Origin: Ctenosaura bakeri
Taxonomy: Eukaryota > Chordata > Lepidosauria > Squamata > Iguanidae
Length of the DNA: 64,000 bases
Direction: 5' to 3'
Assembly (NCBI GenBank): GCA_948474755.1
Contig: CAOLHI010000057.1
Location: 620,001 to 684,000, forward strand
This document shows positions 45,936-56,478 of the stretch, one piece after another. The notes beneath the pieces are model-generated. The model had not been told where the DNA came from. It saw only the letters and a list, made by a program, of their open reading frames with translations, and did not search any database. Position 1 is the stretch's first letter; every line of letters begins with the position of its first letter. A program made the translations under genes and the position numbers.

Positions 45936-47739
45936 CTTGGCCTAATTTTCACTGAATGGTCAGTTGTGTCTAGGCTGCACCATTTTAAACTGCAATGGGA
46001 CCTCCACACAGTTGAATGCTTCAATTTTTTTTTTTTAAAAAAATGCTCTACAAAAATGAGTTTATTTATATATACACTGGATAGTTTGTTGTTATTTCTT
46101 GTTGGGTCAACTTTAACTTACAGAGACCGTATGAAGGAGAGATTTCTAAGAGTCTCAGTCATCAACTGCCCTACTCATGTCTTTCCCAGCTTCCACCTAA
46201 GGGAGCAAACGTGTGCACATGCCCTTCTCCAGTTCCATCCCCTTTCCCCTCCCACCTGTGTGAGTGAGTCACTGAATGAAGGCATGCACCCTCTCTCCTC
46301 CCATCCCCCTCCTTTCTCCTTCCTGATCACTCAAGTGAGCAAGTGAGTGAATGTGTGACCCTCCTGTCCCATCCCTTTCCCCCAGTAACTTGTGAATAAC
46401 TAAATCCATGAATGCTTAATTTGCAATTGCGTAGAGCTGACTGTGCATTGTTTTAATTCATGTTGCCAGTCGCCACTGGGAGAAAAGCAGAGAAAAAGAA
46501 AAAGGCAGGCAGGCAGGCAGGCAAGCAAGCAAGAAAATATTACAAATCTCTGGATATGACTTATCTTTTAAATATGTGTGATTTAAATGTAACCAATAGT
46601 GTTATATAATTTTTGAAAATCATTTTTTTAAAAGCTCAGCACAAGTAAATCCTACACTTGGAATGGTAAATGCCCGAGAAGGATTATAGTCAGTTTTCTA
46701 TATGATTTTTGAAAACCCAACAAATGTGTATTATAACTGATCATGATGGCCCTTACAGCTGTGTAGTGTATTTGTTGCATCAAATGGAGGTGAAAAACTC
46801 CCTTGGGGTTCACTGGATGGCATACCCCCCCCCCGCCAACAGTTCACAGAAGAAAACCAGGATAAATGGGCCCAAGCAGCAACAGACTATGGTCTAAATG
46901 GGAAAAGTTATTTATGAGAAACAACATAAGCTAGGAGAGGCTGCAGAAGTTTGCTTTTGCCAGAGCTCACTGGGAAGAGAAAGATGCTCCTCCCCTCTCC
47001 TCTCCCCTGCTGAGTTACTTGAGCATAAACTACTTTTGCACTTTGAACTCAGTGTGCAACAATGGAAGTCAGCTGAGGACAGAGGGGGAAACTGAGAGGA
47101 AGAAGAGAGAAACTGGGATGTTTTATAAGTAACTGAAAAAGTGAGACAACAGAGATTTAATCAGGACTGAACCTGACAAATCAGGACAGTTGGAGGGTAT
47201 GAGAGGGCTCATGCTCCCTTCACTATGATTCCAACTTTTTGTTGTTTCCCTGCTTATGTGTGATGTTAAAATGCCTTACATAAGACTCTGTTATCAGTAG
47301 TTAAGAACTTTAAGCTAATATAGCTTGGGATTTTTGATCTGAAATTCTCTTTGGCCCTCCAGCTGAAAGGTATTCCTCGCCTTTGCTGTAACACCTTGTC
47401 TAATATGTATTATTGCTCCCTAAAAAGCTGAATGGGCAGCAAGAAGTGAGAATATCTTGAGGTCAATGCTTGATTTTTCTGCAATGTGTTCTTCACTACA
47501 ATATATGTGCTTCCTACTGTAACTTAAGCAAGGGAATTGACCTCCTTCACTATGCACAACTTGGAAGAAAAGCAAGCCCCTTTCACCTACTGTCCACAAG
47601 GTCATTTTAAAAGAGCTGTGTAGAAATGGTTTCTCAAATTTCTTCAACTCATTTGTGTGCAGAAATATTGGGGATCGGGGAAGAAGATCAAGGAGTTCAA
47701 TTTTTCCACTAGGAAGACACATTTTCCAACAGTTTTTCA
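45936..47739. other. Intergenic with a GGCA-type microsatellite
   Basis: (GGCA)n followed by (AGCA)n at 46504-46532. 46080-46190 ('ttgttgggtcaactttaacttacagagaccg') looks like an old interspersed repeat. A C run lies at 46828. No gene was recognised. Confidence 0.5.
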
Positions 47740-47965
47740 GATATGCCTTCAAGTTGTTTCTGGCTCATGGTGATGCTTAGGAAACCCTATCATGGGGTTT
47801 TCTTGGCAACATCTATTTAGAGGGGTTTGCCTTTACCATGCTCTGGGTCTGAGAGAATGTGCTTACCCAAGATCAGCCAGGGGGTTTCCATGGCTGAGAG
47901 AGGATTCAAACTCTGGTATCCAGAGACATAGTCCAATGCTCAAACTGTCAACCATGCTGACTTCA
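47740..47965 (-). mobile_element. Sauria-type SINE, near full length
   Basis: In reverse orientation. The Bov-B-like tail 'ccttcaagttgtttctggctcatggtgatg' at 47748 is followed by 'aaccctatcatggggttttcttggcaa', 'aggggtttgcctttacc', the body, the B-box complement 'ggattcaaactctgg' and the head. This copy is uninterrupted, so it shows the intact SINE across the segment where three sister copies carry MITEs. Confidence 0.88.
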
Positions 47966-48008
47966 TGATAAGTAGCAATATAATCCATTCTCAATTTCCC
48001 CTGCCAAA

Positions 48009-48034
48009 AGAGAGAGAGAGAGAGAGAGAGAGAG
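48009..48034. repeat. (GA)n microsatellite
   Basis: About thirteen GA dinucleotides without interruption. Confidence 0.95.
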
Positions 48035-48224
48035 CAGGAAAAATTGATAATTGAGAATATGGTGCTATCTCAGTTAACAAAGCCTCTGAAAAAGAAGCTC
48101 CTTTTTGCATTTTTTTCATGTTGTGTAGGAATTTATTCCTATTCTTTCCATGTATTTCTATCTTTGGTATCAAAGTTTCTCTTAAAGAAGGAAAGCCCAG
48201 AAGCACATCTACTTTCTTAACTGA

Positions 48225-48630
48225 GACCCTTTTCGCACAACATTTGCCATGCAAAAGGGCACCTGAAGCATCGCACGATTGTGAGGAGCGATCTGCATAT
48301 GCACACACAATTGCGCGATGCTCTAGGGGCCGGCAGGGGCTGATTGTGCACTTTTTCATTTTTGGCTTGAAGCAGTTGCGCATTGCTCCTAGGCCTCACA
48401 CACACTTACTTGGTGTGCGGAGCCTCCAGAGCCACGCCGGTCGCACTTGCTGCCCCAGCGCAGCCTGGGAAAGTCCCAGGCTGTGCTGCGGAAGGAAGAG
48501 GTGGGGCTCATGCTTGAGCAGGCAGCTCGTGCAGAGCTGAAGCAGCAGGGATGAAAGAGCCTCTCGCCAGAGGCTGCTTGCGCGATCCCTGCACCCCAGC
48601 ACCGGAACAAGGTAAGGTGCGGAAAGGGCC
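48225..48630. mobile_element. Long CpG-type MITE (copy 4)
   Basis: Left end GACCCTTTTCGCA (second base mutated from G) and right end TGCGGAAAGGGCC. Perfect 3-bp duplication TGA (48222-48224, 48631-48633). Collinear with 5242-5661 and 9121-9541. The minus-strand donor AAG|TAAGT-type site lies at 48404-48412 (AAGTAAGT here instead of AGGTAAGT, so this copy's site is weakened), and CAAG|GTAAGG lies on the + strand near the right end. Confidence 0.88.
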
Positions 48631-49105
48631 TGAGATACCTCTGTGTTTAGAGTAAATTCCACAATGTGGCCATAAACAGGTGGGCAGGGTGAGAAGAAGA
48701 AAAAAATCTAAAAAAAATCATCCCAGAAAAATAAGTTTTTGTGAGAAACTTTAACTTAGCCTCACATTTTCCTTATGTGTGGGTATTTCCTCCCCCAGGA
48801 TACTGGTAGGATCCAAGCACATGAGCATACTCCTATCCCCTAACTTTAATGGTATAGTTTGCATTCACACTTAGCACATCCAAGACAACTAGGTTCTTCT
48901 GGACTCCAGGTTGATTAAAAACTGCAATGCTGTATTCACATGCCCACTGGATATATGTATCTTGTATCCAGGTAGCCACTGAACTCAAAGGAACTTACTT
49001 TTGAGTAGGCAAATATAGGATTACACTACTTGGACCAGCATAACAAGGCTACTGTTCTGGCTACAGTCTTTAAAACCAAATTGCAGTGATGTAATGCAGC
49101 TAGAA

Positions 49106-49418
49106 GAGAGCCAGTGTGGTATAGTGTTTTGAGTTTTAGACTACAACCCTGGAGACAGGGATCAATTCCCTCTCAGTCATGGAAACCTACTGTTGACCTT
49201 GGGTACATCACACACTTTCAGCCCAGAAAACACTGGCCATTTCTGCACTAGCCTGTTATAGCGCTATGATTCCACTTGCAACATCCTATGGAATGTTTGG
49301 GGTTTGCAGTTTTGGGAGGGGATGTTGCAAGTGGACTCATAGTGCTGTAACAGGCTAGTGCAGAAATGGTCACTGTGATAGGCTTCCCTATGATTTGAAA
49401 ATATACAACAACAATCCA
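49106..49418 (+). mobile_element. Sauria-type SINE split by a short MITE
   Basis: Left part: 'agccagtgtggtatagtgttttgag', 'ctggagacagggatcaattccc', 'ggaaacctactgttgaccttgggtacatca', 'cagcccagaaaacact' to 49234. The right part from 49372 is 'actgtgataggcttccctatga' followed by an ACAACAA tail. The Bov-B-like tail segment is mostly deleted. The join at the ACT duplication restores the SINE. Confidence 0.82.
49235..49371. mobile_element. Palindromic MITE nested in a SINE (internally deleted copy)
   Basis: 137 bp, GGCCATTTCTGCACTAG at the left and CTAGTGCAGAAATGGTC at the right. Perfect 3-bp duplication ACT (49232-49234, 49372-49374). Part of the right arm (the 'ccccaggattcc' block) is missing, so the central loop is asymmetric. 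Confidence 0.9.
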
Positions 49419-50137
49419 GCTAGGGTTCACAGTGTTAGACAGCCAGGATGTTTTGATTAGCTAGAATGGTGACTTCTCTCAGCCCCCTCAGGCAATTCTG
49501 TTCTTTCTGAGCTTGGTTTCTATTCTCACATTAGCTGCTAGAAATGGATTTTTCTACCAACAACTGATTGTTGTGGCATATCACCTGTATGTAATAAAAT
49601 GTGGTTTGTCCTAGTCTTCAAAGGACAATTAAACCCATTAGTTTTACCAAAGCTGTGCTTCCCATGGACAGGAAAACTGCTGGAACTGACTAGTTTTGCA
49701 TCCTGGATTGAGGTAGAAATGTTCCAGAAACAGATTCAGGTGGTCTGAAGTTAAAGCCAACACAGATACAAACAGCCAGGAGAAAATTCAGGGAAAGAGT
49801 ATCCAAAATGCAAAAGAAATATTCCTGAGTTGTGCACATGCACAAGATTGTTTGATTGTGCATTCAGTTGCGAAGCGTTGCCATTGCCATTCAATGCAAA
49901 GATTGCATAGCACAATCAACGTGATCTCAGCCACTTTCTACCTGTTTAGGGGAGAATAGAGTTTGAGTGTTTTCTGTGACCTAAGTGAGCCATCATCTGC
50001 AGAGCACCAAGAGGACAGGGCAGGGATGCCACCCAGGTGATTTGGCATTGGATTTAGCTTAAGCAGGGTGCGTTCCTGTGTGGTGGGGAATTGGAACAGC
50101 ACTTTACAACTCTAACTTTCTAAGTTCTCGGATCCTA
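49419..50137. other. Intergenic, nothing recognised
   Basis: No supported feature. Confidence 0.4.
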
Positions 50138-50561
50138 TGTTACAGTCTGGGAAACCAAGCCAAAATCAAAAGAATATTTTATTAGGGTAGGGGATCCATA
50201 GTGAGTCCAACCACAGCCCAGGCTCAGAGGGCAGCACAGAAAAGAACAGCAGGAGTTCAAGAATGCCAATGGCTGAGAAACTGTGGTTATTGATGAGATG
50301 CTTTCAGCAGCTTCTCTAAGACCTGGACAAACACTTTTATGCAGGAACTGCCAGCCCCATCCAAACTCCAGCTGTAGCAGATCATAGATTTTTAGACAAA
50401 TTCCTCCATGCAATGAGCTCTCTACTCTCAAGGAGCCCTCTGCTGTAGATCTGCCCTACTTCTTTAAGCATCACCTCTCCCAGGAAACTGGGGGTAGCTA
50501 TCGCTCCCAAGGAGAAACTGTTTGCAGAAGTCCCTGAGAATGTTCTATCTGTAGCATAACA
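50138..50561 (-). mobile_element. Solo-type LTR, family C (TGTTATG...TGTAACA)
   Basis: On the minus strand it runs from TGTTATGC (50561) to TGTAACA (50138), 424 bp. It has a TATA-like CATAAAAG at about 50335-50342 and AATAAA at 50178-50183, with about 40 bp of U5 beyond. The ends are 5-bp inverted repeats with TG...CA. No polypurine tract lies upstream and the flanks do not show a clear duplication. It is in the same orientation as the copia-type integrase remnant at 53178 and could belong to that class, but nothing proves a link. Confidence 0.68.
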
Positions 50562-52134
50562 ATATGGATCAACATAGCTGTCTACCTTTCTGGACTCTTC
50601 TTGGGGACTGTCATGGTGGATAACTCTGTTTCAAAATTTACACTAGATCACTGTTGGAGTGGCATTCGGTTTTACAGTAAGACCTAAACAACAGAGCTGT
50701 TTTGGGTTGCCAAGAAGTTAACATTCACAGACTGATTCCATTGTTTGAACATTGCTGCATTTCTAATTTTGTTGCTCAATCAACATGGAGAAAAACCCAG
50801 AGCAATTAACCACAGGTGCTGATGATATGTAGAACTCATAATACTCCAAGGCTTTCTTTTGCAATACTGCTGCTGAAGTTGGTTGTAAAAATCAATCTGT
50901 ATTCTCTGGATTGATTGCTGTGTACTAATTTCATCAATACAAGCCCTGAGGTCTGTGGAGGGGGTTAAGCCAAATATTGCACGTGCCTTGTCACTTCTGA
51001 CATGCAAAACACTGCACTGAATACAAACCAACTCAATGGTTGGGCTTTTGCTTCGCTCTTACCATTTCTCCCCTTCCTTTAAAAATAACAGGTTGTCCCT
51101 TTTCACCCAGGATCAGAACATTTATTTTCAGGTGCATAAATAAACAGGCACACATCCCATCTCTTGCTTACTCATGCATAAGATTTCATTTGCCAAGGAG
51201 TTACTAGGCCTGGTGCTTGCACAATGAAAAGCAAATTGATGCTTGTGAATGTCTAGATTGTGATGATAGCCCAATTTCAATTGGAGAATATATATAGATG
51301 GTATAAATGGTAACCAGTCCTACATTATTTAGATTTATCTCATTTTAACATAGGGAAAGAGAGCAAAATCTTGAGCAAAAAGGCTAACTCTTCATCCCTC
51401 CCATGCCATGCACATCCTTTTACACAGAGAGAGCATCTGTATGAGGCAGATAGTCTGAGAATGAAACATGAAGCAACTAAGAGAGTGGAAATGGGGAAGG
51501 GAAAATATTTCAAATGGCTGTCTTTTTATATTTTAAAAAATGGCTCTGAAAAGCTGTTTATAACAACTGTGCCAGAGGTAGTCCTTTTGTAGGAAGTGAC
51601 TGCATATATAAAAGTTGTGATGTGATTACCCCCCCCCCGCTTTCTGTGGCATAGTACAGATTTGCTCTTTGCCGCATTTCATTTTGCCAGCTGTGCATTT
51701 TTATTTGGGTATTTCTGAAATTCAGGAAGTCACTGATGGCCAAAGCTGCTAGGGGACCCACCATCTAGACTATCACTTGCCTAAAATGTCACTTACAATC
51801 ATATGAGATGATTGATCTCTCATCACTAGAAACCAGATGCCTATGAATGACACCTGCCATATTAAGTCCCTGATATAACAGCACACTAGAGCAGTGCTGC
51901 TTGGGGCCCAAAAGTATTTTAGCTGAATCACAATGGCAGGCACTAGTAGCAGCAGTGTTTCCTTGTTAAACTGACTTTTGCATCTGTTAAATTATCTTCT
52001 CTAGATTTTGATTCATACTTTTCATTTCTCCCCTGACTCTTTTGTACCTGCACACTGATGAATGCCAGCAGGCTTTCTAAATTGTAGATGGTTCACTGAA
52101 ACATATAAGAGGCCCTTGTCTGTGGCTATTCCTG
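50562..52134. other. Intergenic, nothing recognised
   Basis: Contains a C run at 51631. An 83-codon minus-strand frame at 50780-51031 has no motif I know. Confidence 0.4.
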
Positions 52135-52137
52135 CTT

Positions 52138-52375
52138 CAAGGACTTTTTTTATATATAATTTTTTTTATTGAAAGTTTGTCTCGAAAATACCCCCCCCGC
52201 ACATACTTCCATGCTTAAATCTTCCAATTGAAATTGCTTATTTCCATTCCAAGTATAACTTCCATCTTACAGAGAGAAGAACAGTTACATTATTTCTTCT
52301 TTGATTTCTTATATATTTATATCCTTACCCAATCCAACACTTTTCTATTCTTTCTCAAAGTCAAGGACTTTGATT
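52138..52375 (-). mobile_element. L1-like LINE 3' tail (tentative)
   Basis: On the minus strand the segment ends with 'caaactttcaataaaaaaaatt' and an A/T tail, preceded by an AAG-rich stretch and a G run. This looks like the 3' UTR and polyadenylated end of a squamate L1. No coding part is present. Confidence 0.4.
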
Positions 52376-52514
52376 ACCTATTTTACTGCTGGTCTGACTA
52401 GTAACACAACACTTCTCATTCAGCAAACATTTAACTCTATTGCTATTTACTATAAAACCACAGAGAGAGTTCTATAAACTGCAAAATGAAATCCAAAGTC
52501 CAGATTGCAATGGT

Positions 52515-52715
52515 ATCTTTCTTGTTTCTGTGTGCTTTCAAGTCATTTCCAACTGATGGTGACCCTACCCTATCATGGAGTATTCTGGGGCTGAAAGTCC
52601 GTGACATGCCCAAAGTCACTCAGTGGATTTCCATGGCCAAGCAGAGAACTGAACCCTTCTGTCCAGGGTCGCATTCCAAAGCTCAAACTACTACACTACT
52701 CTGGTTCACAATATC
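52515..52715 (-). mobile_element. Sauria-type SINE
   Basis: Reverse orientation: tail 'ctttcaagtcatttccaactgatggtgaccct', 'cctatcatggagtattctgg', 'gtcactcagtggatttccatggc', B-box complement 'tgaacccttctgtcc', head 'aactactacactact'. The ~40-bp segment around 'ggcaaggtttgcc' seen in other copies is missing. Confidence 0.85.
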
Positions 52716-53025
52716 TTTCTTAGCCCAATCACAAGGTGCAAAGTATGTCACTAGCTTTCAAAACCTACTGTTTTCTTTGTTAGGCAAAGATGTTTTAAAC
52801 ATCATGCCAAAAAATAAGGATGTAATTTTCCACAAAATTTCCTCTTTGAAACCCCATTCAGAAAAGAAAACATGCGTGCTTTAAATGCCACCAACAGAAT
52901 TCTGGGCAGGGAGGAAAATCAAGTCAGTTGGGTTTGCATTTCTGTACAAAATACATTCTGCACTTCCAAAGACTGGAAACAGGACAAAGTATATCTTGCC
53001 TCTGCCTCTGAAATCAGGAATCCAA

Positions 53026-53175
53026 GGCCATTTCTGACCTACACTGTTATAATGCTATTATTCTTCTTTCAACATCCTATGGAATGCTGGGGTTTGGGGT
53101 TTGGAGGGGCATTTAGAATTCTCGGCCAGAGAACTCTTTGGCCTCAGGAAACTACAAACCCCAGAATTCCACAGA
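53026..53175. mobile_element. Palindromic MITE, GGCCATTTC family, right end lost
   Basis: Starts GGCCATTTCTGACCTACA after CAA, runs through the palindromic centre and stops at 'cccagaattccacag'. The remainder of the right arm is replaced by copia integrase sequence. It therefore either inserted into the copia remnant and lost its end, or was joined to it by deletion. Confidence 0.8.
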
Positions 53176-53177
53176 GG

Positions 53178-53618
53178 CAGATCTGCATCACTAAGCAAGC
53201 TGTGCATGAGGGTTTGAAGGACCCCTGCATTGCGTTCAGCAACCCCATTCTGGTGAGGGGAATGAGCGACAGTTGTTCTGTGAACAATCCCTTTCTTCTT
53301 GAACCACTATTGCATACTCTTAGACTGGATTTCTCCGCCTCTGTCGGATTGCAATGCCTTAAGAGAATAGCCAAACTGCCTTTCAAACAGGGAACACCAG
53401 TTCTTGAGGATTTGACACACCTCAGACTTTAGAGAACACCCTTTACAGCAACCTGCCAACCTTTTCAACACAGGAAAGCTTGCATGCCCCATATGACGAT
53501 GGAGAAGATGAATGCATTCATTATGCTTTGGACTGTTACCAAATACATTACATGGCTGTTTTTCTCTCCTGGCTGCGAGATGTTTTTCTCTAAAGCAGAG
53601 CTTTATACAGTGGGGCAT
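53178..53618 (-). pseudogene. Ty1/copia-type integrase remnant
   Basis: Minus strand: HLLHRHMGHASFPVLKRLA (about 53510) is the copia gag-pre-integrase His motif with the 'RMGH' signature. KSEVCQILKNWCSLFERQFG then FGYSLKALQSDRGGEIQSK (about 53340) is the central integrase core with the second catalytic Asp. After one stop codon, HRTTVAHSPHQNGVAER (about 53270) carries the catalytic Glu, and LLSDADLPLW ends the recognisable part. The first Asp block and the CxxC of the zinc finger are removed by an internal deletion between ...LAGCCKG and LKSEV. In the family this enzyme inserts the cDNA into the host genome. This copy is dead. Confidence 0.85.
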
Positions 53619-55359
53619 GGTGGTCTTGTTTCATTTAAACAAGCACCCCAATCTCATTTTCTGACACATATATCTGTGGGAAGATCAAGGAGTTTCATAT
53701 TCCAATATGGAACATGAAAAATGACAAGATTTCACATCCCTACCTAGACCATTGACCAATAAGATCATTGGTCAGTCAAGTGCAACATCTTATTTATAAT
53801 GGATATAAATTGTGTTTTGACATAGGTCTTTCCCATCATCTTACTCCATTTTTTTTAATGGGAGATGAGTAAGATACTGAACTAAAGGTCTTCCACTTCC
53901 ACCACAGAGAGGTGCTTTCATATGACTGTTCATAGAGGTGAAAATAACTTTGTAACCTCATCAGAAGAAAATAGTCAGGATGATATCAAGTTAAAATACA
54001 AGGAGGAAAATTAAGGAATGTCACACCTCTATCTGGTACTGCCTCATTATTTAAACTTCTCAATAAACTGCTAGTACAGAACTCAGCATTCAGTAATATC
54101 ACAATTAATACCATTGAGTGAACTTCAAAATGTGTGTTAAGTGGCAATGTCTTGGGTCATTAGTTTTAACAATGTCAGTGCTCTATTTGATTTACCATAA
54201 TTGGTGTACTTATTATTATTTAGCATGCTTCACCTGAGATTGTTCCCTTGACTCTCAGTAGGTGGAGAATAGAGAGTACTTCCCATTATACTGCCATATC
54301 AACCTAATAAAAATTTATCCCAAATAATTAAGAAATCTAATCTTTCTTAATGTAACGATTAAACTTAAGATTTAGAGGAGATAGAGAAAAATATTAACAT
54401 TCAGACCAAACTAACTATCACATGTACATATGAACATTTTGCTTGATGTATTTTCCCCAAGCCCAGTCAAAAGCAGCTGGAGACTCAGAGCTTGTCCAAG
54501 CTGCTTTGTTGCCTGAAGCAAAAGTCAACCATTTCCCAAAGGTCAAGGAAGTGTCCCACTGCCATCTGTTTTTGATGCTGATAATAGGACAGAATCCTCC
54601 ATCATACCTGAGTGGAGCAGGCTCACTGAAGGGACCATAAGACAAGGTGCCTAGAATACAGAGCTGTGACCTCCAACAGAATACAACAATCAGGAAACTG
54701 TGGCTGCTGCATTCTCCACATCTCCCAGATCTGCCTCAAGTCCCAAAGTGGCATATAGGGAAAGAGAAACAAATTTAGGAGACACCTATTCCTACTGAAA
54801 ACATAAGGTCTAGTGCTCTCTACCTACAGAGGTAGAGAACTTTTGAGGTTTCAGGGAGAAGGCGTTGCATTGTCAAAATGAAGAATTTGATCTCCTCAAA
54901 CTGTTGTAAATTCATTCTGAACAATTCTTGATTTGTCCTTGAAAGCTCTCTCATTCCCCCTTCTCTACCTCTCTCTTTTTCTTGATCATTTGCTAAAACA
55001 GCAACAATAACAATAACAGCTTTGTCATTTGTGCTCTCTCCATGCCATGGAATTGTATGTAGGTTGTGGAAAATATATATGCATGTGGGAAATATATGTA
55101 TGCTGAAAATGACAGGGATGAATGAGAAAGTTCTTAGAGACACAAGGCGTTACCAAATGGTGGGCATTGTTTACCAGATGGGGCAGTAAATAGCATTTGG
55201 CTAGCCCAGCTGAGAAATGTTTCTTTGTGTTTGGGGACAGCAATCAATGGGTAATTTGCTAGGATTAAATTGTAAATTACTAGGTTGGGGATAGTAGGTA
55301 GAATATCAAAGGGCAGGACAGCAAATTCAAAGGATCAAAGTAACTAATAGAGAGGAGCT
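53619..55359. other. Intergenic, nothing recognised
   Basis: About 1.7 kb, A-T-rich. The gag region of the copia remnant is not detectable. Confidence 0.4.
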
Positions 55360-55899
55360 TGTTACCCTGATTTCTGGGGGTCCCATGAGGGACACCTAAG
55401 TGCACTCCAAATATTATTGCCACCCAACCCACGAAATAACGAGACCACAGACAGAGCTTGGGTTGAACTAGGGCAATTTATTAATATGCCCATTTAACAA
55501 GGGGTGAACTTAAACTTGAACTTCAACTTGAACATGAACTTGCGTTTTATGATCTGAGGAGAAAAACGGGGGGGGTATACAGCATCCACGGACTAGGGTC
55601 AAGAGGCAGCTCCCGACCATCTCCCCTAGCCGTTGGGCGAAATACCGGGCCCCAAAGCCAACCGCTAAAGTTGCATGAAGACTTTTGGCCAGCCCTTGTC
55701 TGGAAGGAGAGCTCCAAGGCCCACCCCCCACTGCGCAGCAAGTGGGGTGATCCCAGGGCCCTCCCCAAGGATAGGATTTATCCTACACCCCACAAGGGGG
55801 GGTGCTATAGGTACACACCGAACCTAAAGCCCCCCTGCCGGCCATGGATAAGGGCAAGCGTCCGCTTAGTCCTTATCCCCCCATCCCCTCAGAATCAAT

Positions 55900-56435
55900 T
55901 CCAGCCCCTTTTGCAAATCCTGTAAAAAATTTGATTGCCCTCTGGTGACAAAGTGTACGCCATCATGCCAATAAATCTCCAGTTTATTAAAAACAATGTT
56001 GGTGAGGAATGTAGTAACCCAAGCCCTGTCTCAAGGCACAACGAATCTCCCTATTTGCCAATTGGCGGGCTCGTTCTATGTGCCGGGGATCAGCACACTC
56101 TCCCCATGTCCTTTGTATCAATGCAGACCAAACAATAGAAGTGTGAGGCCATGTGCCTTGCATAAGCCGCATATTATGAATGGCCTGTATCACCAAGGCC
56201 TTTCCTTTTAGCAGTCCAAGGTCATTACCACCCAGGTGAATGACCAGCACATCAGGGGGAGGCTCACCGCGCTCCCTGAACAACAGAGGTAGCAAGCCAT
56301 GCCACTGCAGACCTCTCTTTCTGAGCCAATGTATGGCTGCCCGATCACCCAGTCCCAGGTTCGGGCCCATATAACCATTACGAGCTTGCCGCTCGTCCCA
56401 GGAGCTGAAACTATGACCGCAAATCCACATTTGCT
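55900..56435 (-). pseudogene. Ngaro SGNH-fold hydrolase domain
   Basis: Minus-strand frame from Met at 56430: MWICGHSFSSWDERQA (block I, Ser codon 56410-56412), then PPPDVLVIHLGGNDLG (block III, Gly-x-Asn), a helical region ending IPHQHCF, a frame break at about 56000, then IYWHDGVHFVTRGQSNFLQD (block V, Asp and His at about 55953-55964) and LELILRG. All catalytic residues of the SGNH family (Ser, Gly, Asn, Asp-His) are visible across the two frames. Ngaro elements are known to carry such a hydrolase. Its substrate is unknown. Confidence 0.82.
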
Positions 56436-56478
56436 TCCCCTCCTCCGTAGCAGGTCAATCTGGAAAGGAACCGAAACG

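Noticed and set aside
50138..53618. LTR family C and the copia integrase as a single element
   Set aside because: Same orientation and suitable order, but no RT or RNase H in the 2.6 kb between and no polypurine tract next to the LTR.
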